A stretch of DNA of 64,000 nucleotides from Laccaria trichodermophora (Eukaryota; Basidiomycota; Agaricomycetes; Agaricales; Hydnangiaceae), in the NCBI GenBank assembly GCA_018417955.1, contig JACTVC010000001.1:62001-126000 (forward strand). The letters are read 5' to 3'. Shown in pieces: positions 1-13,100 of the stretch. Every line of letters begins with the position of its first letter. Position 1 is the first letter of the stretch. Both the position numbers and the translations under genes were made by a program. The notes beneath the pieces were generated by a model that did no database searches, was not told where the DNA came from, and saw nothing but the letters and a program-made list of their open reading frames with translations.

Positions 1-1080
1 GATATGTTGCACAAATTGTTTGGACTGGCCAAGACGAAGAGTGCTCAGCAAAACACCAGAGCGCACTGCAAAGAGAGGGTGCTGTGGCAAAGAGAAGGTG
101 CCATGGGAAGTTGAACTTGAAGAGCTAGATTTGATGATGCACAAACATTTCCTGATCATTTGATGGGGGGAAGTTTCATGTGTCATCAGAATCTGTGATG
201 CCAAGAGGACAAGAGATGAGAGATGAGATCTAAAACTTACCCCCTGAGACCTGCCCCCCATGCATTTGTATATTGTGGGAAAGATTGTTTAAAAAGGAAA
301 TAGATCATGTCATCTACTTCAGAAATACATGCTATAGCTCAATGAGAGATTCTGTGCACCCTATAACATCCCAAAATCAACATTGAAATGACTCCCACTT
401 ATTTGTAAGTATATGTTACTGTTTAACCTGTATATCAATAGTCTTTTAAGTATCAGCATTGATCAGATGTAAAATTTATCATCTATTTCGTTTTTGCAAC
501 TGTTTATTTGTGTTTGTTTACCAGGAACGTAATATCACCATGACCACAGAAATGAGGAGTACCCATCACAAAAGAAATCATGTCATTTGGATCAAAACTC
601 GCTGAGTTATACATGAATCTGTATTTATTACCGAAAATGGTAACTGATCTGAGATCTACTATGATGCATGAAACTGTCCCCCATCAAGCGACCGGGAAAT
701 GTTCGTGCATCATTGCTTCTTGAGTTCCAAGCGTTGCCTAAAGAAAAATGTGTAACTTTACCAAATCAAGTCCAATTTAGATGAAATAAAATGCAGAAAA
801 AATGTAAAATTTCAGGGATCATACCTGTATACAATTCATTGAGATATATTATGTAATAAGGTCAAAGTCCAAATAAACATACTTTTTCAAAGAATAATCT
901 GAAGCTCACCAACATAAAATCTAAAATGAATGAAAGAAAACACCAAGAAAAATACAGTTTGTTTCTATGTATATTATGTAAGAAAAGCTATATGCAAAAA
1001 CAGATATATGTTTGCACAAAATCAAGCTAATGCAATCTTTTTCAAATGAGGAAGTAGCAATAAATTGGCACAAAATTAGA
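1..1080. other. AT-rich stretch without a recognisable gene
   Basis: Only short open frames occur, on both strands, with no recognisable domain and no convincing chain of exons. Base composition matches the degenerate repeat array that follows, so this is probably decayed repeat DNA. I see no RNA gene or regulatory element here. Confidence 0.5.
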
Positions 1081-1084
1081 AGAA

Positions 1085-3100
1085 AATGGCTGATGGTGCT
1101 CACTGTTGGTGACAACATTTGAAAACACTTTCAGGGTCTCTGGTAAATTTCCATATATGGCACTCAGCATTTGTCCAACTGAAAAATAGCAATTAAATGG
1201 CAGAAAAAATGGAAAACAATTGAAGGATGGTGCTAACTGTTGATGTTGATGTTAGGACTGTTTCAAGGGTCCCAGGTGCATTTCCTTATATGGAAATTTA
1301 TTCAACAATTGCCAGAAAATGACACAAAAATCAGAGAAAATTGGAATATGGTGCTCATTGTTAGCAATGATGTTATGAGTCCTCTGAGTTTATAAAGACA
1401 CTAGTTTGTTACTCTCTGATCTCAAGGATTTTTTCAGTACCTCTAACACTGAATCTTGCATTTCTTCCCATAAGATTTGATGGTTTGATGATGTTGTCAA
1501 AGATTTTTTGAAAGGAAAAATAGCAATAAAAACAGAAGACAAATCAGGAACAAATGGGGGACAATATGCATTGTTGATGACAATGTTGGGGACCATTTTC
1601 AGAGTATATGGCATATTTTCAACTGAGGTAATGTGCACTTTTTGAATCAAAAAATGGCAATATAATTGTAGAAAAATCAGAAAGAAATTGAAGGAAGATG
1701 CTCATTGTTTGTGCAGTACTGGGGAGCATGTTCAGGGTCTAGAAGAAAATTCCATACATAATAATCTAGTTAAAGATAGCTATAAAGGACTGGAAAGATT
1801 TAGTGAGAAATGGAGTATAGTACTTATTGTTGCTTTCAAGGTAGGGACTCTCTGTAAGGTCCAGTATTTTATATACATAGAAATATACAATTTGTCCAAT
1901 AAACAATAGCAATAATATATATATATATATAATGGGTATACATCTGATGGGCTTCCAGGAGGTGTTCACATGACCAGTTTCCTAAATAATCAAAAAATGT
2001 GAATGCTGTGGTGCTGCATTGTGGCTTCCTGAATATAAAAAGGACTTATATCTGCCATGCTTGGAATGGCCCTCTTACATAATTACTTTCCTAAGTATGT
2101 CATTTTTGGAGATTTCCAATGCTTACAAATTCAGCCTATACACATTATATTAGCTGTAAAGGACTTGCTGCTTGTGACAATGAGCTTAGGGTGTTGCTCA
2201 CTGTTGGTGGTGACATTGGAGGTGGCTTTCAGGGTCCAAGGCACATTTTTAAATAAGGAAATGTGCACTTTTCAGATGTAAAAGAGCAATAAAATAGCAG
2301 AAAAATCAGAAAAATTTGGGGGGTAGTGCTTACTGTTGGTAATGATGTTGGAGGTTGTTTTCAGGGTCCAGGGCATATTTCCAAATATGGTAATATAGCC
2401 AAAAATTTCCAGAAAATAGCTATAAAATCAGAAAAAAATGGAGGATACTGGTGATACCCTTGGGTAATCTTTTCAGGGTCCAGAGTCTTGTTCCATATAG
2501 AGTAATATAGACCTAAAAATAGCCAGAAGATGACTACAAAATCAGAAAAAATGGGGGATGGTGCCCATTGCAGTGATAACAATGGGTAATGTTGTCAGGG
2601 TCCAGGGTCCAGTTCTGAATATGGTAATATATCCAAAGATGGCCTGAAAATAGCTAGAAAATCAGAAAAAAGTGGAGAATGGTGCTTATTGCTAGTGATA
2701 ACATTGAGTAACGTTGTCAGGGTCCAGATTCTAGTTCCAAATAAAGTAATATGGTCAAGAATAGGAAAAAAATGGGGGATGATGCTTATTGCTAGTGATA
2801 ACATTGGGTAACATTGTCAGGATCCAGCATCTAGTTCCAAATATGGTAACATAACAAAAAATGGCCAGAACATAGGCAAAAAATCAGAAGAAAATGGTGG
2901 ATGGTGGCCATTGCTGTGATAATGTTTGGTAATGTTGTCAGGGTCAAGGGTACAATTCCAAATATGGTTATAGATCCAAAAATGGCTGGAAAATAGTGGA
3001 AAAATTGAAAAAAAGTTTGAATGGTATATAGAATGTCAGGCACTACCTTCAGAGTCCATACCAAAAAGAAAATATCATCTACTTTGACCAAAAACTGGAG
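1085..3100. repeat. Degenerate tandem array, period about 100-130 bp
   Basis: A recurring module contains 'cagggtcc', then a segment like 'ttccaaatatggtaatat', then 'aaaatcagaaaaaa', then 'ggtgctcattgttggtgatgatgttg'. The 'cagggtcc'-like landmark falls at about 1142, 1264, 1600, 1733, 2230, 2362, 2474, 2596, 2718, 2818, 2939 and 3051. Spacing in the regular part is 100-132 bp. Units diverge clearly from one another, so the array is old. Minus-strand open frames here are by-products of the repeat and share a recurring motif rich in Phe, Ser and Pro. It resembles satellite DNA or the internal array of a non-autonomous element. Confidence 0.75.
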
Positions 3101-3283
3101 AAAACCAAGTGAAGAATAATTTTATCTATTAGGGCCCATGTAATGGGATGATGGGATGATGGTCACATGACCAGTTACCAAAAATAGTCAAAAAATGGAA
3201 GTTGTAGCTCTACACTGTAAAGTGCTCCTGTTGTAGAGATAATCCAACTTTGTAGTCTATGTCTGACATTTGCAGTCTTTTAT

Positions 3284-3601
3284 TGTGAAGCATTCACTCT
3301 GAACTTCTTGCATAGCTGAAGCCAAGAGGGAAGGAGGAGGCAAGAATGGGTGGATCTGGGATCAAAACCTATAAGTCAGCAATGAGCAGTTACAAGATAC
3401 TCAGCTGGCCCAACATGATTATGCATACTGTAGAAAGTACAGATATACAAAGCACTACATATAGTGCAAGAGGATGGCAGTACTGCTGACAAGATGGTGG
3501 TACAAGACAAAAGATCAATATATTATGTAAGATATCCAAATCTAGCTATATACCATTGTTTGACTATGGCTTCTAGGCATTCTCTTCAATCCTGTATCAC
3601 A
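3284..3601 (-). mobile_element. Solo LTR of the family seen complete at 41755-45630
   Basis: This 318 bp segment is the reverse complement of the 319 bp LTRs at 41755-42073 and 45312-45630, with scattered differences. On the minus strand it runs from TGTGATA to TTCACA. It is flanked by a perfect 5 bp duplication, 'tttat' at 3279-3283 and 3602-3606. A lone LTR with an intact duplication is the expected product of recombination between the two LTRs of a full element. The sequence changes relative to the 41-45 kb copies make it the older insertion. It lies between two parts of the ~120 bp array. Confidence 0.93.
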
Positions 3602-3659
3602 TTTATTGTATATCAGTAAACTTTGTAGTATAAGTTAGCTAAAGTGTTTATGGTACAGA

Positions 3660-3900
3660 GCAGACATCCAAATATGGTAATCCATTAAAAAATAGTCATA
3701 AAATGTCAAAAAAATCAGTGAGAATTGAAGGATGGTGCTTATTGTTAGTAATGATGTTGGGTAACAGTTTCAGGCTCTAGGGTAGACTTCCAAATATGGT
3801 AATCTACCTGCATATAATCAGAAAATGAGCAAAAAATAAGAAAAACATAGAAATGTTTTTTATTGATGGTGATGATGCTGGGGTAGTAACTATTATTTAG
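3660..3900. repeat. Further diverged units of the ~120 bp array
   Basis: The same module (aaatatggtaat, then aaaatcag, then ggtgcttattgttagtaatgatg, then 'tttcaggctctagg' at about 3770) occurs roughly twice to the right of the solo LTR. This suggests the array once continued across the site where the LTR element inserted. Confidence 0.6.
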
Positions 3901-4080
3901 AATCCAGAAGAAGACTTATATAAGAAAATTTACTTGTGTGTGATAAAAATGTACCCAGGAAAACAGAAAAGAGGAGAAAAAATAGAAATTGGTTTCTATT
4001 GCCTTTGCAAAAGAGGACTCATTTCTGCCATGCTTGCAATGGCCTCTAACACAAGTAAGCATTAAGAACAAACCAACACA

Positions 4081-4252
4081 GCCTATGCATAGGGAAGTTT
4101 AAGCAGCATCCAGTTCAATTTCAGTGCAGATATTGTTCATCTGCTTATCCATCAATTCAAGAATTTCAAGTTTTCATGTATTCTCCCAAGTCCCTCAAGC
4201 TCAACATCTTGTAAGCATTAAAGGAAGTTTAAGTAGCATCCAGTCCAATTGG
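4081..4252. repeat. Duplicated ~115 bp segment, copy 1
   Basis: The unit starts 'ctgcttatccatca', continues with 'aagaatttcaagttttcat' and 'ctcaagctc.aacatct' and ends 'gggaagtttaagcagcatcc'. A full unit occupies about 4139-4252 and is preceded at 4081-4122 by the end of another unit, so this is the remains of a short tandem. The second copy is at 5528-5660. Confidence 0.7.
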
Positions 4253-5527
4253 CCCAGTTACCATAGTTGTGGGAGTATAAAAGGAAAGAGAAAAAGAGAG
4301 AAAGGAGGGATTTCCTGACTTATTAGTAACCTTTCTCTTGGTGAAAATTCCAGAAAATTACCACAAAATACCTTGATTGTTATACCACTTTTTTGTAATA
4401 CTTCTGATGGTGAAAAAAAATCAAACTATGTAGATTTGGTAGCATTCTCAACCCTCAAAAGAATAAGAGGGGTGTCTGCTATCCTTTCCTTCACATTGTT
4501 TTGGATCACATGAACCACAGGAATTTGTGCACTGATCTTTGTTAATTCAACCTCCACATCCTTTTTTTTCATACTTTCAACATTTCCTTGCTGCATGTTT
4601 TAGACTATGGACTGCAACAGGGGATTCAGAGATAAATTTTGAGGCTAGAATTTCTCAATAGTTTGACCTTCATCTGGTTTAATTTCAAAGAACTTAAACA
4701 GATACAATTTATGTGTGGATTGTAATAGTTTTATATCTGTGACACTCTAGCTCAAATTTTGCACTCGTTTTTAAAGATTATAGTACTATTAGTACACTTG
4801 TAACTAGAAAAGTTTAACATCTCTGGTATACCATTTTAAAAAAATCTCATCTGAAGGCACATGATTGCTTTCACAATTTTAATTTTGGCAAGTGGATCAG
4901 TGTATTTTGGTGTTATCCAGCCTGTGTAGATTTTTTATTTTTCTGTATCCAGCATGTGTCTACCCTGAGTTATTATTCCCACCAGGCAATACATTTGGTC
5001 CTGCAACTCAAATATTTTCAGGTGGAAAAGTGATATTATAGAGCATTGCTTGGTTTTGATCAGTGTAATGAGTGCTAATTAGTTGCTTTCCTGATAATGA
5101 GGGCTGAGCCACTGGTATAGTTTATTACAATATGTTTGTGAAGCTCAGTGTTTGAATTTAAGAGCTTCAACTCCTTTGCATTATGATTGAGATGTAGTCT
5201 GGGATTGTCAAGATGTGCAACATTTCTCTGCCAGATTACAAGTGTGCAATTAGATGTTCCCCAAGCTTAAATTACAATTGGTAAATGATATTTTTGATTA
5301 TCACAGGAAATGATGCTGCACACAATGTTGTGGGAGGGGAAGATGTTAAAAATGTCAAAAATTCAAAGTACAGGACAAGACAGGGGCATGGGAACTATCT
5401 ACCATATATGGGCAGCATCCGAATACAGAAATCGTAGCAGCTGCTAATGTTTCCATTTCTCATAAACTCAGAGAACTTGTAATATGACTGTATATCCAAA
5501 ATCCATGTTCCACCTCCTTGATGTTGT

Positions 5528-5660
5528 CTGCTTATTCATCTATCCAAGAATTTCAAGTTTTCATCAAGCTCCTCAAGCTCCAACATCTAGTATGCATTAA
5601 GAAAAAGGTTACACAGCCTATGCATAGGGAAGTTTAAGCAGCATCCAGTTCAATTCACTG
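5528..5660. repeat. Duplicated ~115 bp segment, copy 2
   Basis: Direct copy of the 4139-4252 unit with small indels. It ends with the same 'gcctatgcatagggaag' and 'tttaagcagcatccagttc' sequence seen at 4081-4122. The two copies lie about 1.4 kb apart, with no similarity I could see between them. Confidence 0.7.
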
Positions 5661-7884
5661 CCAATTACTGGTGATTACCATTTTTACTGCTGTTTGCATA
5701 ATTCCGTGAACACGGCAAAAAAAAATTTCAAGATGTGACATGACATAGCTACCATGATTGTCCACTTTCACACATCCTGCAAATATTTAATCAATGAAAA
5801 CACAGCTCCTCCTCCTCCTCCTGATGACCTCAAGTGAAGGGTGGCAGCTTGGTATTTCTGAAGTAAGGCTCAAGCTATTGTATCCACTCCAAATTGACTG
5901 GAAATACCTTTGAAGACAAGTGTCCATGGTCACATGACATGTCAGAAAAAAAAACTCGCCATGTTCACAAATGGCAGTAGTGACAGCTAAACTCATATTG
6001 ATAGACCCACTTTGCAAATGCAGTGCTCAGCCACCTTGTTTATATGAACAAATAAAACTAACTAAACGTGGTCATAAATCCAAGGAAGTTCAACCTTAAA
6101 TATTTGTTCAACTTGTGTCCTGCTAGTTTCCTCTATCAAAACCATCAGAAACCGTCAACACTTTATTGCATCAAATATTAATTTGTATCCATGTCTGCCT
6201 GTCTCAAGCCCAGTGAAGTCACACATTTTCCTGGAATATGTCAGAGATTTATTTCTTTTGTCACAACCAGCTGAAATTGGGACGGCATTGAATTGGCATT
6301 CTGACCAGTGCTAACCATTGAAAGTTCTCTATTTTTCCATTTTTTAGCCCAAAATTGGCTACAATCACACCAGAACTCCCATTGCCACCAGGTTGCCACC
6401 CTGGATGGGACCAAAATTGTAACCAAAAACTCTTTGGTTGCTCTTAATTATGATGGCAATTTTGATAGGAACATCCACAACAAGTTAGAACTGGTTGAGA
6501 TGCTGAATTAGAAAACTCTGACATAAGCAGGCTCCGAGTTTGGTAAAGCCTGTTTGTGCAGGCACCAACATAAACAAAGCAGCCAAATAGGCTTGTGACC
6601 AACTGGTTCTTACTCACCAAACAAATTCAGACTCTGAAGGTTCTGTAAGAACCGGCTGGGAGCTATGGGGCACTTTTAACTGAGTCACACTTGTCACAAA
6701 AGACTTGGTGGAATTTTTTCATCTTCCTGTTGTCACTCTTGTCTGAATCATCCTGGCTTTCCTCTGAACAATGCTTTCATTGTCCAGTTTCCCAACGTGA
6801 TATGATTACACTCAGTATTGCGCTCAAATGCCACAACATCATCAAAAAACTGGGCTCATCCTTGTCAGTCTCAAGATCTGTCATGCATACAAGTCTGACA
6901 GTTTCCTGCAGGCTGCAGCACCCTCTGTTTCACCATCAATATTTGCCAAGGTGCTTATCTGCATAAAAGTCTGAAAACTGTGTCTCTTGTGTGGCTGTTG
7001 GATCTGCAGGGGATGGCTCTGGCATCACGGCAGCACTCTCTCTGGCTGGTTCTGGGACAGCACTTCACTCTTTGTTGGTCTCTTGGATTTGGAGATTGCT
7101 TTTCGTCTCTCACTAGGGTTGTGGGGTTTTGAAGATGTCAGATGGTTGCAGTTGAGGTCATTGAGGACTCGGATTTGACCGCCCTGATCCAGTCCATATT
7201 GTCTGGTCAAGGCTCTCAATTTATGTGCGGATGTTGTTAATGGGGTCTATGGGTGCATCTTCTATCTCACTTAGCATCCAGGAATGTCATTAAAATGTTT
7301 TGACAGCTGTCATGGCACTTTGACGTGAGGCGCACTCGAATTCAGCCTTTCCTACTGCATGATTCTCTTCAATACAACACTCCATACCTCTACCCCATGC
7401 CTTCTTTCTGTTCCCCATAATTTATCCCAACTCAAGGGAGAACTTCATCTCAAATTCCCTATGCCAGCTTGTCATCTCACAGGAAAACTCGAAATTTGCC
7501 TCTACCCAATTCATTTCTTCCAAAATAACTGTAATTTGCTGGTAGAACTCAAGTGCAGCCTTGTTATTGATAGATTGTGCAAAAAGAATTATGGAAGACA
7601 GATGGGAATTGAGCAAGCAACAAAAGCTGCCTGGGCGCAAACACATTTTTTTTCTAAGTCTTTGTCACAAAACGAGACCTCTCTGAAAGTGCACTGTTAC
7701 TCCCAGTCATTATGTGGTGACCCTAATTTTCCAAGTCCGATAGGTGGTGTTGTCCTTGTTGTGGTTGATGTTGCAGTTGTTTGGATGAAGTCACTGCATA
7801 ATGTACTGGTAGCAAGTCTAGCAGCCAAACGCTATGTTCACGAAGTGGGTCTATTGATATGAGTTTAGCTGGAAAGGACAGAGT

Positions 7885-8012
7885 ATAGTAAGAAGTAGTG
7901 GAAGTGGAAGTTAGAAATGGGAGTGGAAGTCGTCACAGAGTGGAACTCGCACCAGTGGAAGTCATGAGTGGAAGTCCACAATCAACTTCCACTCCATCAT
8001 TGTCAGCAATAT
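7885..8012. repeat. Cluster of AGTGGAAGT motifs closed by an inverted copy
   Basis: About six copies of 'agtggaagt' or a one-base variant occur in ~95 bp, followed by the inverted 'acttccactcc'. The arrangement parallels the 'agtggatgtc' cluster with inverted end at 26405-26512. No protein is implied. This could be a subterminal region of a DNA transposon. Confidence 0.5.
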
Positions 8013-8314
8013 CTGAGCGCTTCCCGACGCCGTGCCCTGTCCTGCCCCATTCCCTAATTGAGAGAACTATGAATCTGGCCACAGGCCACTGGTTGGCCAC
8101 AATTCAATGCCATAGGGTATATAGCTCTTCTTATGACAATACTACTAGCTTTTTCTTCCACCCCATTCACTACAGTCTACATGCCAATGGACAACCCTCT
8201 CCAGATCACACAGCTCCTTAAGTCAGTGTGAACTGATCTTGTTAATGAGTACATCAGTGAGGTGAGTCTATAAGATCAATGTGAACTACAGATGCTTAAA
8301 TGGTATTCTACTAG

Positions 8315-9735
8315 ATATTTCCGGCACCTGTCATTACGTCTGGGTGGCACAAAATTGAAAATGCCCCAGACTGGATTGATATGTGTGCTTTCATGGGCTG
8401 GATGAGCCACCATCTCCAGTCACACCCAAAACCCCAAACCACCCCCACATCTTCTCAATGCATTAAACGCAAGCCAATTGCCCTGACTCCGATCATTAAA
8501 CACAAGCCAGATATAATCAGTCTTACCGATTCTGATGGCTCCGATGCTGTTGAGTTTGTTGGCATGCCTTCCCATGCTCCTCAGCAACATTGTAAAGCCT
8601 CCTCCATGGGGAAGAAAAGGCATTGAACCAATTCCAAAGGCTCTGACTGTGAAGTTCTCAACAAGCCTTCAACTGCTGCATTGCCATGACGTCATCATAA
8701 AACAGCTCCATCCCAGAAGAAACGTAAGATTCAAAAAGGTTTTTCCTCTGAGGAAGAGAATGAATATATTAAAATTACATGACAACTCAAGGTGAAGAAC
8801 CTTGTTACAATCATGGAACTTCCAAAAACTTGGACTGTTCCGAGGCCCGAAGATGACATTGCATATCTCCTTGACCTCAGTGATGATATTCACATATAGG
8901 AAGATGAATCAGGCAAGGCTCTATCTATGGCAGCCATTCTCAAGAGTGAGGTGCTTTTCACAACATTTATTTCAAGCACCTAAAACTAATTTTCTTCACT
9001 AAATTAGGACCAGGATTCGTGGGGTGGTGGGAGCTGTGGTTCTATCAAGCTGGCAAAGACACCAAAAGTCATCCCGCTTGATAACCAGCCCTGTCAATAT
9101 GCGGAGCACCGTTGTCAGGGAGTCTACCACTGTAGTGAGATTGATCCTGGCCTTTTAGATTCCTGTGAGTGCTATGAGCCTGATGAAGATGAGCACCAAG
9201 AACTTTTTAATGCAGAACGAGAAGTAAATATGGAAGAAACATCTATTGTTGAGTTGCAAGCAGTTGCGTGAGTTTTTTCTTTATTCACTTTTGAGGTTCT
9301 CAAATTATATATTATTTCAGCTTTGTCAAAGAATCCAAAGGAATTGCATGTCCTGCTGTTGATGAAAGTGGAACCCCATGCACAGGAGTCGCTGTTTATT
9401 GTAAAATGAATAAAGTAAGTTCCTAGATTGACATTTTAAATTTTAACATTTGATAACAATGTATTTTAGGTCAACTGGGATGGGAAAAAATCATTTGTTG
9501 GCTGCTCGAGATACATGAACAGCGACTGAAAATCCCATCACTTCGTATCCATCCCTAAAGAAGTGAATGAAGGTCACATCAAGGAATTATTAACATCCAG
9601 GGACAAATCTTTGAAGACTCTCGTCAACACAAAGGCATGCACTCATGTTATTTCTGCTCATTCAGGTTTGAAGGGGAATGGGAAATGCAGTGAGCTTCTT
9701 TCTTTTTGTTTTCTCCAAGTGTTCCTGACTCACGT
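8315..9735 (+). pseudogene. Left half of a decayed transposase-like gene split by the gypsy insertion
   Basis: One frame can be followed from about 8320 through a DSWGGGSCGSIKLAKTPKV segment into a Cys/His-rich stretch (CQYAEHRC, then HCSE, then CECYEPDEDE). Introns at about 9270-9320 and 9414-9469 have clear GT..AG ends. I recognise the arrangement from a protein family present in many copies in agaricomycete genomes; the family name and transposase class are my inference. In-frame stops occur at 8624, 8687, 8780 and 8897, plus one at 9527 after the introns, so it is dead. Most stops could come from C-to-T change (CGA or CAG to TGA or TAG). The reading is cut at 9735 by the gypsy element and resumes at 22575. 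Confidence 0.7.
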
Positions 9736-10104
9736 TGTGAAACCGAGCGTTCGGGGACTTCTTCTCGATGTGCTCGTGGTCGAGAGATGGCGGCGATAAA
9801 GAGGCGAGGTATGTTGTGCAGTGTTGACGGCGCCTTCGAGCTGTGCAGGACGGCGCCTAAGTTATCCCGTGACCCCGGAACGGGGACGCTGTCACCCGGC
9901 GTAGGGCTCTTATCTCCCGGAGGGGTGGCGAACGGTCGCCAGACCGTATATCGAGGTTGTGACCCAGTCCACATGTATTGTATGTAGTGGCGAAAAAGGT
10001 AAAGGTATTTACAGAGGGGTCTCAACACTATGTAAACAAGGAACAAACAATGTACAACTACTATGATCCAATGTCATGCAAGAGATATATCGGCCGCCGT
10101 TACA
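9736..10104 (-). repeat. 3' LTR of the chromovirus
   Basis: 369 bp, TGT..ACA ends, apparently identical to 22206-22574. On the minus strand it follows directly after the polypurine tract. Short open frames inside it are shared by both LTRs and are not genes. Confidence 0.96.
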
Positions 10105-10118
10105 AAGCCCCCCCATGA
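10105..10118 (-). other. Polypurine tract of the chromovirus
   Basis: Read on the minus strand the sequence next to the 3' LTR is CTCATGGGGGGGCTT. This is the expected place and composition for the plus-strand primer of reverse transcription. The non-autonomous LTR element at 41755-45630 has ATTGGGGGGCTT in the same place. Confidence 0.8.
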
Positions 10119-10155
10119 GATTGGAGCATCGATTTACCGTGATGTCGAAATTGCT

Positions 10156-13100
10156 TCAGCGCCGACGTTGCTTACGGCGTTCCTCGCGTTCCGCGTCCCG
10201 TCGTCGGTATCCCTGGATTCTGTTCCCTGACCGTCGTCCACGCTTGGTCTTCTTGTACCCGAGTTCCGCAGGCTGATCGTCATCACTCTCCTCGTGATCG
10301 CTCTGTGATGGTTGCGGGTAGTCGTACTGCACTGGATCCAGCACTAAGGGCCCTGCATTGGCCATCCGTTCACTAATCGCTGCGAGGTCGGGGTTATCTG
10401 CCAGTAAACGATGTGGTGGCAAGGAACTTGGTGACGCTGTCCCCATATGCTGTTCCAACCTGTCCGCCAATGGCACGTGATAAGAGTCGGATAGTCTGGA
10501 CGACAACGGTTCTGTGCGAATGGGATCCGTCAACCTAGTGGCGAGGTCGGTAGTCATACGGGACATAAGAGTAGGCTGCAGGTTGGCCGGAGCAGGGGGG
10601 TCAGGAAGCGGGTCAGCTCTGGTTGTGATACGAGAAGCCAGGTTGGAAACGCCCTCCCTGTTCGCTGCTGGAAGCACGCCTATCATCTGCGTTGCTGGAG
10701 AGGGGCTGACTGAGGTTAAGCCAGGCAGAGTCGCGGCAATTGGCCAAGGCAGCAAGGCGCTAGGAGTTGGGGCTGAAGGCGGGGTAGGATAGGGTATAAC
10801 CGTCGTATTCCCTTGCAATATAACGGGCATCAGAGTATTACCCGATGGAGACCACATGAAGGCCAAATTCGCGCCAAAGGGCAGCGGGGCATTGGGAGGC
10901 AGGTTCATGATTGCAGGAGCGCCAGGGACCAGCGGAAGGGAAGATATACCCCTGTCTCCAGCGGAGGACGCAGAGGTACTGGTCAAGTTCATCCTTGGCG
11001 GGGACTCGGGTCGTACGCGAGGCAGAGGACGGGGAGAACGGTGAGCTCGTACTGGGGGCGGAGGTGATCGTCTACGAGGAGAACGATTACGGTAGTAAGG
11101 TGACGGGGACCTATAGCGACGACGAGGGTAGACAGGCCGCATGGGAGAACGGTGCCGATTTCTGGACCTAGAACGTCTATCTGGGAGACGACGTCTAGGC
11201 GATTCAGAGGTTCGTTGCGACCTGCGAGCGGTTTCACGTTCCTGACTCCTTGTCCTAGGGGCAGAAGGACCGGCAGCAGTCGACGGGGCCGTTGGCTGGC
11301 TTGGACGATGGCTGGCAACGGGGTCTGAGGCCACAGCCCACATGTGGGTGCGTAGAGTCAATGCCTTGATGTAGTTTTCGTAGTTAGCGTAAGAAACCAG
11401 CAATTCTATCCCGTTTTCATGTCGATGGTGCAAGTAATTCCGAAGTTGACGAGCTTGCTCTACCGATCCAGTGTCTATCCAGAAACTCTGTCCTTGCCCG
11501 ACCGCAGTTCGGAATACGCGGTTTACCGTGACTTGAAGCCTCGTAGCTACATTAGAGATGAGGGTCTGCATGGACGCGAATCCTTCGGTAGTAGGAACTC
11601 CGTACAGCATTAAATGGGGTGAGGCGAACTCGAGCGGGTCTTCAGCAGCAATCCCTTCGTTTCTGACCTCAGAGTCTTCCGACAGGGGTGCAGCTGGAAT
11701 TTGTGGACCCATGGCTTCGTCCGCCGAACTTTCTTCTCCCAATGAAACTTCCTCCTCCGACTTCTTTCGTCTCGAGATTACGGGTGTAGATAGCTTTGAC
11801 AGGTGACTCGGTTCTGCCATAACGACGTCGAGGATAGTTGGTGGAGTGGGCAAGGGATCTGGATCTGCCATAACGATTTCCGGGTTAATGATCGCGCCAG
11901 AGGCAGCGGGCAATTCATTCGGAACAAGAGCAGCGGGCACAGTGATCGCGCTCTCATCCCTGGCGACTCGCGGAGCCTCAGGGCTTTTTCCTTTTGCATC
12001 CGGTTTTCCGAAATCGAGGTCGGGGTAGTAGTAGTCGTCATCATCGCTATCGTCACTTAGGTCAGGCTTGGGAGGGTCTCGCAGCGAGGGAAGTTCTTCT
12101 GGTCGTGGGGTAGGAGCTTCCTTCCCTACGTCGGTCGTTTGGGGATCTCTGGAGTTGTAAATCCAGGAAGGCTGACGAAGTCGTAACTTCTGTATATCCT
12201 TAAATTTCCCAGCGGGGCATGGTTGTCCGAACACATTTATATCCGAAACGCATCCTAGAGGGGCTTTAGGTATACGGTGGAACATGACCTCCCATCGCCT
12301 GTCTCGGTCGAACATGGAGTGAACTCGATAATCAGGTGTTTTCCTAGCCCCAATTTCACGGAAGGTTCCCTCTGGCTGGTGCTGTTGGACGAATTTCCGC
12401 CATTTCTTTTTCTCCATTGGAGGAGCTCCGGGGCGGGAAGGTCCAGCTTTTTTTACTGCAGGGGGTTTGATCCAAGCGACTCTGTCTTCAGCGATGACGA
12501 CGGTCTCGGGCGGAGTCGGCCCATAGTCGATTGGTGCCGCAGCAGCCGTACCAGAAGAGTTTACTTGAAGGGGTGGACTGCTATTCGGCCAAATCCAGCC
12601 GGGGTCGTACGTCCTCGTAGTATCCAATAGCGATAGATCCCCTCGTCCCATAGCGAGAGCGTCGTAGTCATTCACACTCCAGTGCGTAGCAGAGGCGCTG
12701 GACCCCGCGGCGAAGTCTATCAAGGTCTCTAGAGCAGCGAGCTGAGCGCGCTCATGAGACATAACTTCTCGAACCACGTAGCAGGGAATACGTTCCTTCA
12801 AATACCATCGTGCTTGTCGCTCTTCCATCCCGTTCAGCCAAACGCCTAGGTAACGGTTATCGGCCATACCGACCTCGTCATTGGGGTTGGGAACCCAATT
12901 CCTTGACTCCTGTAATCTGGACGCGTAGTCGATAAAGGCGCGTTTGTCTTTCAAGCAACGCTGAGCTTCTGTAATCCAGTCCACCGCGAGCGGAAATCGT
13001 TTGTACTGACGCAGACTGTCAATGGCTTCCGACGTTGGTATTGTGGGTCGAATGCCCTCGCTCCACAGCGCGCGATGTTCTGATTCATAATAGTGGTGAT

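Larger units (their letters stand above)
3901..8310. other. Gene-poor AT-rich stretch with decayed fragments
   Basis: No chain of exons could be built. The longest frame (7359-7862 +, 167 codons) has no recognisable motif. Around 6990-7220 the minus strand carries a short Lys/Ser/Pro-rich segment that could be part of a decayed transposon gene, but it is too broken to name. The duplicated segment and short array inside this stretch are listed separately. Otherwise I see nothing supportable. Confidence 0.45.

Noticed and set aside
7359..7862. 167-codon plus frame
   Set aside because: No recognisable motif, unremarkable composition, located in decayed repeat DNA.
9648..10046. 132-codon minus frame overlapping the 3' LTR
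   Set aside because: The same frame occurs in both LTRs and continues into gag only at the 5' LTR; here it is LTR sequence, not a separate gene.
10514..12630. Many plus-strand frames of 60-120 codons within the chromovirus
   Set aside because: They are shadows of the long minus-strand ORFs and have no recognisable domain.
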